Part shown: one piece after another, positions 1 through 7,792 of the stretch | How positions within the stretch are numbered: position 1 is the stretch's first letter | Layout of the letters: every line of letters starts with the position of its first letter | Source of the DNA: JBBATK01 sp046297095 | GTDB lineage: Bacteria > Bacteroidota > Ignavibacteria > Kapaibacteriales > NICIL-2 | Direction: 5' to 3' | Length of the DNA stretch: 64,000 nucleotides | Assembly (NCBI GenBank): GCA_046297095.1 | Contig: JBKCNS010000022.1 | Location: 124,001 to 188,000, forward strand | Notes under the pieces: model-generated | The model's input: the letters and a program-made list of their open reading frames with translations, nothing else | What the model was told of the DNA's origin: nothing | Database searches by the model: none | Program-made: the position numbers and the translations under genes

Positions 1-98
1 AAAGCGAATAGCCGAACGAATGTGGGATGGCGACAGTAGTCGTGCAAAAGAACATAGCTGCGTTCGTCGCACACCTGTTGCCGAGGGCAAAGGGGCTA

Positions 99-1013
99 TC
101 AGGGCCGCGAAGAATACACTCTCTCGAAGATTATGCGATGACGTATAGTCCCTTTTCTGGATAGCTTTTCCATACGCACCTGAACCTTCACGCGCGAGTT
201 TAACTCTCCGCAAAGAGGGAGGTGACTGTTGTTTTCCAGTATATATTTTCCGAAGCCATCGATGATGGAATGTAGCACCACTCCTACATCATCGCTAATG
301 CTTTTAAAACTTCCTTGCCCGGTTTGTGCATAACGAATAGCTGTGCACTTCGTAGTTCCAACTGTTGTGTCGAGCAAGGTGCAGGAATATGTTGAGCGTA
401 TAACAGGCGCTGGCCATGCACTCTCGGCCAGAGAGTCTGTGGTGGTGATTAACCATGAACGCCGATTATTCACCGCATGGCAAGCGGTGTCCGGCCCAAC
501 AAAGAGCACGGTGGGCTGAAAGGCTCCGCCCGGCGATACGGCAGAACGCACGGTGTCTCCCTGACGAGCCAACACACGCCTTCCGTTGGAGTCCAGAATA
601 ATGTAGGCAGTACGGCCAATCCATGGAGAGGATGTGCGCGTCACCGAATCAGATTTGCCAACCGTGTTTTCTGTGCTACGCGCAGACTCCAGAGTAACGC
701 GAAGGAACTGTTGTCCTGACTGCGTTACATGATCGCATACGTAGGAATACATCTCCTCGCGCCGACGAGCAATGCGAGTTTCAAAATCCAGGGTATCAAT
801 GCCTCGCACACGAAACACAAGAGAATCTCCGGCTTTAAAGCCGTAGCGCATGCATGGCGTGGCAGTATCGGAGCCCGCGGCAATAGCATTGTGGGCGCCG
901 AAATGGAGACCAACTGCAGAAATCAAAAACGCGTACACCACATGAACAATGTGCATGGAAAAAGCGGTAACAGCGTGCGGATAACCTGTAGATACCTTCG
1001 TGAGTTTCATCAT
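99..1013 (-). CDS. Exported protein of unknown function
   Basis: A 304-residue protein I do not recognise. The N-terminus has a long hydrophobic stretch (about residues 18-46) ending near an Ala-rich AHNAIAAG segment, which fits a signal peptide. The mature part looks beta-rich, with a GFKAGDSLVFRV segment near residue 58 and five or so cysteines, so it is probably periplasmic or surface located. Its ATG overlaps the ugd stop by 4 nt (ATGA), so it is translationally coupled to ugd and is the last gene of the minus-strand run. A link to polysaccharide export is only suggested by position. The start could be either of two adjacent Met codons. Confidence 0.7.
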   Translation of the reverse strand: MMKLTKVSTGYPHAVTAFSMHIVHVVYAFLISAVGLHFGAHNAIAAGSDTATPCMRYGFKAGDSLVFRVRGIDTLDFETRIARRREEMYSYVCDHVTQSGQQFLRVTLESARSTENTVGKSDSVTRTSSPWIGRTAYIILDSNGRRVLARQGDTVRSAVSPGGAFQPTVLFVGPDTACHAVNNRRSWLITTTDSLAESAWPAPVIRSTYSCTLLDTTVGTTKCTAIRYAQTGQGSFKSISDDVGVVLHSIIDGFGKYILENNSHLPLCGELNSRVKVQVRMEKLSRKGTIRHRIIFERVYSSRP

Positions 1014-2347
1014 GGCTTCACATCGGGGCGCCCGACGGAGTAATACTCAAAGCCTTCCATTTGCATATCGTAGGGGTGGTACATGTTCCGGCCGTCGAAC
1101 ATTATGCGATGGTTCATGCTCTGCGCCATGCGGGCAAAATCCGGCTTGCGAAACTCGTTCCACTCCGTCACAATTACCAGGCAATCACTGTTCTCCACAC
1201 ACTCATACATGTTCGATGCATAGTGTATAGACGTGCCATAGCGCCGAGATGTATTCTTTACTGCCTCCGGGTCGTACACGGTAATCGAGGCTCTCCGACT
1301 AAGCAGAGCATCAATAACTCTAAAAGCCGGCGCTTCGCGAACATCATCGGTATTAGGTTTGAATGCAAGCCCCCACAACGCAATGCGAATGTTGTGCAAG
1401 TCTTCGCCCATACGCTTTACGATGCGGCCAATGAAGCGCTCTGTCTGAGCGATATTGACATCTTCAACGGCCTCCACTATGCGCAGGGGAGTTCCGGCTT
1501 CGCGAGCCGAATGTATCAACGCCTTTACATCCTTGGGGAAGCAACTGCCGCCATAACCCACGCCCGGAAAAATAAATCTCTTGCCGATGCGCGAGTCCGA
1601 GCCAATACCTTGACGTACATTCTCGATATCAACGCCTACGGTTTCGCAGTACGCAGACAGATCATTCATGAAGGATATCTTCGTTGCAAGGAACGAATTG
1701 GCAGCATACTTCGTTACTTCGGCGCTCTTTTCATCCATGATGAAAATGGGATTGCCGTTCGAAAGAAACGGCTCGTATACATCGCACAGCAATTCACGCA
1801 CATGAGCGTCGCCGGTTCCCACCACCACTCGCTCCGGCTTCATGGTATCTTCTACCGCAAAGCCCTCGCGCAGAAACTCGGGATTCGATGCAATGGCAAT
1901 GGGATGATCCTTGGTAACGGCATCAACAGCGCTGCGCACACGTGCTGCTGTTCCCACAGGAACAGTGCTGCGAGTAATAATTACTCGGCCGTCGTGTATG
2001 TCTTCTTCCTTGATAATCTCTGCTATCTCGGTGGCAACTTCAAGCACGTAATGTAGATCTGCCGAGCCGTCTTCGTTTGGCGGGGTAGGCAAACACAGGA
2101 ACAGCATGGTACATGCACGAACCGCTTGGCGCAAATCATCGGTCACAATCAAGCGACGCTCGCGAACATTGCGCTCCAAAAGAATCTCCAGGCCCGGCTC
2201 GTAAATTGGGGACTTGCCCGCCTGTATCATAGATACTTTCTCTGCATCTACTTCCACACAATACACGGTATTGCCCACTTCGGCGAAGCAGGTTCCCGAC
2301 ACTAACCCTACATAACCTGTTCCAACTATAGCGATGGTATGCGGCAT
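1010..2347 (-). CDS. ugd: UDP-glucose 6-dehydrogenase
   Basis: Oxidises UDP-glucose to UDP-glucuronate with two NAD+, supplying precursor for capsule or exopolysaccharide in the cytoplasm. The 445-residue length is typical. Visible landmarks are the N-terminal Rossmann motif GTGYVGLVSG (residues 9-18), SNPEFLREG (154-162), the TKYAANSFLATK helix (212-223) and the catalytic-cysteine loop GVGYGGSCFPKD with Cys269. The C-terminal NAD/UDP-binding domain follows (GLAFKPNTDDVREAP). It lies 34 nt downstream of the 56-codon gene and overlaps the next gene by 4 nt. No Shine-Dalgarno is evident before the ATG. Confidence 0.95.
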   Translation of the reverse strand: MPHTIAIVGTGYVGLVSGTCFAEVGNTVYCVEVDAEKVSMIQAGKSPIYEPGLEILLERNVRERRLIVTDDLRQAVRACTMLFLCLPTPPNEDGSADLHYVLEVATEIAEIIKEEDIHDGRVIITRSTVPVGTAARVRSAVDAVTKDHPIAIASNPEFLREGFAVEDTMKPERVVVGTGDAHVRELLCDVYEPFLSNGNPIFIMDEKSAEVTKYAANSFLATKISFMNDLSAYCETVGVDIENVRQGIGSDSRIGKRFIFPGVGYGGSCFPKDVKALIHSAREAGTPLRIVEAVEDVNIAQTERFIGRIVKRMGEDLHNIRIALWGLAFKPNTDDVREAPAFRVIDALLSRRASITVYDPEAVKNTSRRYGTSIHYASNMYECVENSDCLVIVTEWNEFRKPDFARMAQSMNHRIMFDGRNMYHPYDMQMEGFEYYSVGRPDVKP

Positions 2348-2381
2348 GATTTAAACGAATTGAAAAACGAGTACAACCCTC

Positions 2382-2552
2382 TCAGTGCGCGAGCAGCTTC
2401 ATGATCACAAGCACCAGAATCACCAGCGCGGCAAGCATAATAGCAAACTTGATCAGTTTGCGAAGCACCATGAACACAATGCTTACCACCAGAAACGCAA
2501 GCACAAGAAGTGCTTCCTTTGGCAATGATGTAATGGTCTCTATAACGGACAT
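2382..2552 (-). CDS. Small two-helix membrane protein (56 aa)
   Basis: A 56-codon ORF fills the gap between the TldE-like gene (27 nt upstream) and ugd (34 nt downstream). It reads MSVIETITSLPKEALLVLAF at the start and ends in KLLAH. Two hydrophobic segments (about residues 14-30 and 36-52) are separated by a basic RKLIK turn, the pattern of a small helical-hairpin inner-membrane protein. The codons are regular and the ORF fits the operon spacing, which argues for a real gene. No Shine-Dalgarno is clear. Function unknown. Confidence 0.6.
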   Translation of the reverse strand: MSVIETITSLPKEALLVLAFLVVSIVFMVLRKLIKFAIMLAALVILVLVIMKLLAH

Positions 2553-2579
2553 ATTCACAACCTACGTGATCAACGGCAA

Positions 2580-4394
2580 TTATTTACGAGCGCTAGGCGC
2601 AGCCAAAATAGGAGGCTTCGGAAAATCACCTTCCAATGGCTTAATCTCAACGTCCTCGAAAAGTAAATCGGGAACAATCACTGTGGCCGGAAGGTACTGC
2701 GATCCGCCGGTAATGTACGGAGAGGTTACTGCCGGAGCCAGATAATTATATACCATTGGTGAATTTCCCACGGCTACCAAATCTTTGAATTGCGAGGGAG
2801 CCAAACCGGCAGCCTGCGAGCCACGTACCAACTCTTCTCGGCCATCGGGATACACACGTACCACATCTATAACATTCATCGAAGTTTCGCTCAGTGTGTA
2901 CGGATAATCGCCTTGAGTTTGAGAGAAGAGGGACGTGTAAAGAATGTTCTGATTCAATGCCTTGCGCACTATGTACCCGAAGGGCAATTCGCGATCCTTC
3001 AGCATCTTCATCATCGCTTTGCGCATTTTGGATTTATCCATTTGCTTTGCGGCATCGGCTCGCAGCTCCAGCACGTCGATCATCGATGCTCCGCCGCGCT
3101 GGCGTCCGTTTGAATTCTTGACACGGCGGCAAGGAACACGCGACGAAAGGAGCGTTTTTAAATATCCGCGCTCCACCAAAGTTAACGGAACGGGGCGCAC
3201 ACCCTCATCGTCGATATCATACGAACCAATTACAGGTGTATTCAGCTCTTTGTGTTTCTGCGGGGTGGACACAACGCTCACAAAGGTAGCGGCTACGCGA
3301 GCACCAATCTTGTTTTGAAAGGCCATGTAGCGGTCGTTCTCCTGTATACCGCGATCGGTAAGCTGCTGGCGCTGTGTGCACAGATTCGGCGCGTAGGTCT
3401 GAGCGAACATTTCGCATGCGGCTTGCCCTTCGAACAGTACAGGACCTGAGTAGGGCTCTATGGACGGAGCCGCTAGTAACTGCTCTAACTTTTGGGACAC
3501 AAGTTTGGTAGCTCTGATCAGCGAATCTCTGGAAGGAAGTTCTTGAGGAGTAGGAGCATATGCCGTGAAGACGTCTGCCAGCGGCATGCCATCATCTGCC
3601 TGAGTGGATGCCACCACCTCGATGCCGGCTTGGGAAGCAGACTTTACATACTCGCGTCCTTCGCTATTTGCATAGAGTACCAACTCCGGCAGGTACTCTA
3701 TATTCACCGACGATGATTGAACATGAGCAGCATCGTAAAACACCGACGACATCACCATCACAAGTTCCTCGAAACGCTTGCGGTCGTACCCGGGCGCCAC
3801 GAGCGTATCAACATTTTGCTCGGGGTTCATCATGATGAAATCATGAGTGGTGTCGATGCGGGCACGATTGCGCACCACTGATTCTTTCTTTGAATACAGC
3901 TCGGCTGCTTGTTTATAACAGGCATCGCTTGCAAGCCATAATTCTCTGCGAAGTGCGGCATAGTCAAGCTCCATGGGAATGCGTCTATTCTTGAAGCTTT
4001 CTTCGTCGTCGCTGGATCCAAAGAAACTCAGACCAACATCGAAATAGTTGGTGTTGTCGAAGGCAGACGAGCCCACGCGAATACCCACGGTGAGCCGGGG
4101 CGTAAACGAGGAGGAAGTGGTAACAAGCGCGCCCATGGATGCTTTGGCAGTATAAGAACGCCGAAGCTTGAGCGTGTATTCCACATAGTAGGGAGCCGCA
4201 ACACCGGGCAAGCGAAGCTCGCTCATAGAACGATTGATTTCGTCGCGCAGGGCACGCCGAAGTTCATCTACAGCCACTCGGGGCTGTGCATGAATGGCCG
4301 TTGCACAAACAAACGCAACTACCGTGCTCAGCAGTAATCGTGCACCGGTATGCGGGTAGCTCTTCGTTGTAACTCTGCGGTGAAAAAAGTTCAT
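2580..4394 (-). CDS. Exported TldE/PmbA-like protein, metal site lost
   Basis: A 604-residue protein of the TldD/TldE (PmbA) metallopeptidase family. A signal peptide is visible (basic start, hydrophobic core about residues 20-35, cleavage after AIHAQ). It aligns in layout with the neighbouring 4401-6122 product: DEI/KAEL..MSELR, the SSAFDNTNYFDVG segment, an ADDGM segment and a GYSGPVLFEGQAA lead-in to the active-site position. There the HExxxH motif is replaced by FAQTYAP, and the C-terminal cysteine-containing segment is also gone. It is therefore probably a non-catalytic partner, as TldE is to E. coli TldD, but on the outside of the inner membrane. It lies 6 nt downstream of the active paralogue. 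Confidence 0.85.
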   Translation of the reverse strand: MNFFHRRVTTKSYPHTGARLLLSTVVAFVCATAIHAQPRVAVDELRRALRDEINRSMSELRLPGVAAPYYVEYTLKLRRSYTAKASMGALVTTSSSFTPRLTVGIRVGSSAFDNTNYFDVGLSFFGSSDDEESFKNRRIPMELDYAALRRELWLASDACYKQAAELYSKKESVVRNRARIDTTHDFIMMNPEQNVDTLVAPGYDRKRFEELVMVMSSVFYDAAHVQSSSVNIEYLPELVLYANSEGREYVKSASQAGIEVVASTQADDGMPLADVFTAYAPTPQELPSRDSLIRATKLVSQKLEQLLAAPSIEPYSGPVLFEGQAACEMFAQTYAPNLCTQRQQLTDRGIQENDRYMAFQNKIGARVAATFVSVVSTPQKHKELNTPVIGSYDIDDEGVRPVPLTLVERGYLKTLLSSRVPCRRVKNSNGRQRGGASMIDVLELRADAAKQMDKSKMRKAMMKMLKDRELPFGYIVRKALNQNILYTSLFSQTQGDYPYTLSETSMNVIDVVRVYPDGREELVRGSQAAGLAPSQFKDLVAVGNSPMVYNYLAPAVTSPYITGGSQYLPATVIVPDLLFEDVEIKPLEGDFPKPPILAAPSARK

Positions 4395-4400
4395 ACAATA

Positions 4401-6122
4401 TCAAGGTTTAGCTGACGATGGAACAGGATGGTCAAGAATGGGCGGTTTGGCCTGACTCTTGGATTTCTTCTGAACTTCAATGGTAGACACAAGCAAACTC
4501 GGTGATGATGCACTCACCGGTACACCGCCGGATTCCGCACCGCAAACTCCATTGAAGATGCCGCAGTCGTCGCCGGCCGCAATGATGTTGTTGAAGGTGG
4601 CAAGTGGTGTACCAATCAAGTCCACGCCGCGCACTAATTCATTAGGCCTGCCATCCGCATAAATCTTGTACACTACCAGAGGCTGCACGTTGAAGGCATT
4701 GGGAACAGTACGACCGGTAAAGGTGAAACCACCGGAGATATCGTCGAACAACAATCCGTACTCTTTATTCTGGCGCTTGCATTCAGCTCGAAGGGCGTTC
4801 GACAGCGAGTCTATACTAATCTGTTCGCGCGCTTCAACCATCAGGTTCGATTGGCGGGCTACCACTCTGTATCCGGCCTGGCGCCTGCCGTGGCCGTTGG
4901 AGGATGCAAATCCCTCGATAGGGGAACGACACATCAAAAACGATGTAAAGATGCCGTCTTTCACACTTACGACTTTTCGTGCGGGAACACCTTCGTCATC
5001 GAACTCAAAGTATCCTACCAAGTCGGTTTCGCCGCGTTGTTTCTTGGTGGGATCAAATACTACGTCGATAAACGAGGGCAGGATCTTCTTGTTGACAAAA
5101 CTCTTGAAGGTCTGCGCCGAGTTCGGATCTTTTTGACGGTGACCCTCCACACGGTGTCCAAAGATTTCGTGAAAGAACACGCCGGCGGAACGTCCCGAAA
5201 GTATAGCCGGTCCGGTATAGGTTTCTGCCAATGGTGCTTCGCGAAGTTTTGCTAAGAGCGAAACCATGTCGTCGGCATCTTTCGTGAGTTGAGCTTCGCC
5301 GGGCAGACGATCGTCGCTGAAGGCAGTATAGCTGCGGTACAGAGGCAAGGTCATGCCGTCGTCCGCCTTTGTGCTGGCGGTGATAAACAACTTCACAATG
5401 GGTTCGCAAGAGACGATCTCCGAGCCTTCGCTGTTTACATAGAACTTCACATTCACATCGCTTTGAAAGTACACGCGCGCCGAGTAAATGCGCGGGTCTG
5501 ATGTAAAGCGAGCGCTGACTCTGCGAAGTATACCGCTCCACTGGGCGGTATCAACACGAAGTTCGCGCAACGCGTCGCGATGCTGCACTGCTTTCTCCTG
5601 CGAGAAATCAGCCGAGAGATCTTCCTCTTTTACCTTTACGGCTTTGTTCGTTTTTGCTTTGCCGAAGCGCTCAACGGCAGCTTTAAATGCGCGGTCGGTG
5701 GCCGTCCATAAGCATTGGCGAATAGCAGGTTCTTCGTCCATCAAGGGTACGGGCACTGCGCCACGTCCACCGCCCATATCGAAACTCTGCCCACGGATAA
5801 TATGCGTGTTGTCGAAGCTGTAATCGCCAACGCGGAGATCAAGGTCGAGCAGACGTTGCTTGTTTGCTTGATGAGATTCCAGCTTGCCAAACGAGGCCGA
5901 CAGGCTGCGTGAGTTAGTTTCCGTGATGCAATACGAAAGAAAGTACGGTGGCTGCTGCTGTGAGTGCAACTCACTCATTGTTCTTTGCAACTCTGCTTTC
6001 ATTGCTTTCAAGAGTAGAGGATCGCTCTCGCCGCCTGCAGTTGTAATGGCGGGGCTCATCATACAGACAAGGGCTACCGGCAGGAACACGCGCAAACTGG
6101 ACATTATACGGAGTGATGTCAT
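4401..6122 (-). CDS. Exported TldD-like metallopeptidase
   Basis: A zinc-metallopeptidase-like protein of the TldD/PmbA family, 573 residues from the ATG at 6122. The motif HEIFGH (His318, Glu319, His323) followed by RVEGH matches the HExxxH site of TldD. The C-terminal CGAESGGVPVSASSPSLLV matches the region carrying the further cysteine ligand. Unlike E. coli TldD it has a signal peptide (VFLPVALVCMMSPAITTAGG). A longer frame reaches 6191, but that start would sit inside a transcription terminator, so 6122 (or 6104) is preferred. It is the first gene of the run leading through the inactive partner to ugd. TldD/E proteins cleave peptides in RiPP maturation; the substrate here is unknown. Confidence 0.87.
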   Translation of the reverse strand: MTSLRIMSSLRVFLPVALVCMMSPAITTAGGESDPLLLKAMKAELQRTMSELHSQQQPPYFLSYCITETNSRSLSASFGKLESHQANKQRLLDLDLRVGDYSFDNTHIIRGQSFDMGGGRGAVPVPLMDEEPAIRQCLWTATDRAFKAAVERFGKAKTNKAVKVKEEDLSADFSQEKAVQHRDALRELRVDTAQWSGILRRVSARFTSDPRIYSARVYFQSDVNVKFYVNSEGSEIVSCEPIVKLFITASTKADDGMTLPLYRSYTAFSDDRLPGEAQLTKDADDMVSLLAKLREAPLAETYTGPAILSGRSAGVFFHEIFGHRVEGHRQKDPNSAQTFKSFVNKKILPSFIDVVFDPTKKQRGETDLVGYFEFDDEGVPARKVVSVKDGIFTSFLMCRSPIEGFASSNGHGRRQAGYRVVARQSNLMVEAREQISIDSLSNALRAECKRQNKEYGLLFDDISGGFTFTGRTVPNAFNVQPLVVYKIYADGRPNELVRGVDLIGTPLATFNNIIAAGDDCGIFNGVCGAESGGVPVSASSPSLLVSTIEVQKKSKSQAKPPILDHPVPSSAKP

Positions 6123-6162
6123 GGTTAAGACAAATGAGTAACAAGATCGAAGTGACAGAGAA

Positions 6163-6198
6163 CGAAAAACCCTGTTGCCCGAATCCGACAACAGGGTT
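6163..6198 (-). terminator. Rho-independent terminator of the 6220-6927 gene
   Basis: A 10-bp perfect inverted repeat (6168-6177 with 6189-6198, AACCCTGTTG arms, 11-nt loop) is followed on the minus strand by TTTTT. It lies 22 nt past the stop of the T9SS cargo gene and separates it from the TldD-like operon. Confidence 0.85.
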
Positions 6199-6219
6199 AT
6201 AAACGATTATCGTATAGGC

Positions 6220-6927
6220 TTAGTGAACCACGACGAGGCGGGAAGCGTGACGCTCGTCGCCGGACTTGATCAGCACTGTGTATGTACCGGTCGCGAGGTC
6301 TGCAACGGAGAGGGTTACGCTATCCGCGTCGCGAACATTGGCTGAGCGAACGCGGCCATGTATGTCCATGATCTCAACTGTCCACTCTTTGGTTGTTCCG
6401 GGGGCTACCGCCACCGTAACGGAATTTGATGCCGGGTTTGGCGAGCATAATCCAAACGGGGAATCTGATTCGCTGCCAACAGTTGTTGCTTCTCCTACCT
6501 TAAAGGCTAGTTCCACCTGCGCGTTGTCATCTCTGTTTGTATTCGAGAAGAAGGTGAAGGTGGCGACAGAATTTCCCAGAAGTCCGTCCGCGCGGAATTC
6601 TCCGAAGAATGTTGATGTGTCTGCTTCTCCCGGGCCCAGCGTACTTACGCCGCCACCGGCGCTGGACTCAATAGTGGACTCATCATAGCACTCCATCGCA
6701 AAGCAAAATTTTACACGGTGGGTCTCAGAGAGGCGAGACTTGTCTACACGCACGCGCACAGGCACTGTTTTGCCACTGATGTTGCGTGCACCCAGATAGA
6801 AGTGGTGCCAAGTGGAATCGGCCTTTTCTATCACATAGGTTTTTTTCGTTGCTATAACTTCTAACGACTGCGCTGATGCACTTAGTCCAAAAACCAAGGC
6901 AACCACAAACGATACAAACAATTTCAT
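6220..6927 (-). CDS. T9SS type A cargo protein
   Basis: A 235-residue secreted protein. It has a clear signal peptide (MKLFVSFVVALVFGLSASAQ), a beta-rich middle of about 130 residues, and a T9SS type A sorting domain over the last 75 residues (SNSVTVAVAPGTTKEWTVEI, DIHGRV, LATGTYTVLI). The middle contains NISGKTVPVRVRVDKS and two cysteines and resembles an Ig-like fold, but I do not recognise a family. A good Shine-Dalgarno (TAGGAG, 7 nt before ATG) fixes the start. It is monocistronic, with its own downstream terminator. Confidence 0.85.
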   Translation of the reverse strand: MKLFVSFVVALVFGLSASAQSLEVIATKKTYVIEKADSTWHHFYLGARNISGKTVPVRVRVDKSRLSETHRVKFCFAMECYDESTIESSAGGGVSTLGPGEADTSTFFGEFRADGLLGNSVATFTFFSNTNRDDNAQVELAFKVGEATTVGSESDSPFGLCSPNPASNSVTVAVAPGTTKEWTVEIMDIHGRVRSANVRDADSVTLSVADLATGTYTVLIKSGDERHASRLVVVH

Positions 6928-7144
6928 AGTGAACTCCTAAACGTTTTTGTAGTTTTCGCTGTCTGAACGATTGACAAAACTGAGGTATGTGGGTAACCTA
7001 GTGTTTTTCATTTCAGCGTTGCAAACTACAACCCGCAACGCCCAGGTCAAAACAATAACACCTCAGATACTCAGTTTGTTTCCGGCCGGTAATGCTACCG
7101 GGCAATGACAACGCCCGAGCTTTTTTCACACGATCTTCACTGTT

Positions 7145-7687
7145 ATGCGTACACTTTCCACCCTAGTTCTGATGCTGGTCGTGCTTGTCCAGGCCGGCGT
7201 TTCTCAATCGACACCGGCTACTTCTTTGCCCGTAGTAAAAGTAAAAACTCCGGATGGCAAAAGCGTGAGCACTGCGTCAATTTCCAACGACGGCAAGCCG
7301 ATCATCGTGAACTTTTGGGCCACGTGGTGTTCCCCGTGCAAGCAAGAGCTCAATGCCATTGCAACCATGTACGAGGAATGGCAAAATGAAACCGGCGTGA
7401 AGCTCATAGCGGTTTCAATCGATGATGCCCGTAACAGCCCCAAGGTTGCACCGTTTATTCGCGGCAGAAACTGGCCCTTCGAGGTTTATATAGACGAGAA
7501 CTCGGACTTGAAACGTGCGCTGAATGTGAATGAAATTCCGCACACGTTCATCCTGAACGGTAAAGGCGAGATCGTTAGCCAACATAAATCGTACGCGCCC
7601 GGAGATGAGTTTGCGATGTTCGAGGAGATCAAAAAGATAGTGGCTGAAGATGCACAGCACAAAGCGCCCGAATCGCAAAGCAAATAG
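7145..7687 (+). CDS. TlpA-type exported thioredoxin
   Basis: A 180-residue thiol-disulphide oxidoreductase. The signal peptide covers about residues 1-21 (MRTLSTLVLMLVVLVQAGVS). The thioredoxin fold carries NFWATWCSPCKQE with redox cysteines 62 and 65, a C-terminal cis-Pro segment NEIPHTFI and a downstream GEIVSQH. The WCxPC form is typical of TlpA/ResA-like reductases that act in the periplasm on cytochrome c or secreted proteins. The specific partner cannot be told from sequence. The downstream outer-membrane gene starts about 105 nt after its stop. Confidence 0.9.
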   Translation: MRTLSTLVLMLVVLVQAGVSQSTPATSLPVVKVKTPDGKSVSTASISNDGKPIIVNFWATWCSPCKQELNAIATMYEEWQNETGVKLIAVSIDDARNSPKVAPFIRGRNWPFEVYIDENSDLKRALNVNEIPHTFILNGKGEIVSQHKSYAPGDEFAMFEEIKKIVAEDAQHKAPESQSK

Positions 7688-7792
7688 GAGCTGCTCTAAG
7701 CTTTTTGTACCGTGAATTTCCGACATCGTTGTCGTGAATCGCATCGCATCGTATCTTCGGTTACGATTGTGCCTTTCATTTCATCTAGACGC

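Noticed and set aside
2..151. Open plus-strand frame at the left edge, about 49 codons
   Set aside because: It could be the tail of a gene beginning outside the window, but it is short, overlaps the convergent 99-1013 gene by 52 bp and resembles no protein I know.
1061..2056. 331-codon ORF antisense to ugd
   Set aside because: It mirrors the ugd reading frame; the ugd protein has all family motifs, and the antisense product has none and an odd composition.
6123..6191. Longer N-terminus for the TldD-like protein starting at 6191
   Set aside because: The start would lie in the terminator hairpin of the neighbouring gene, and the shorter form has a better signal peptide.
7086..7101. CCGGTA/TACCGG inverted repeat before the thioredoxin gene
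   Set aside because: Only 6 bp with a 4-nt loop and no T-run; too short to call a terminator or operator.
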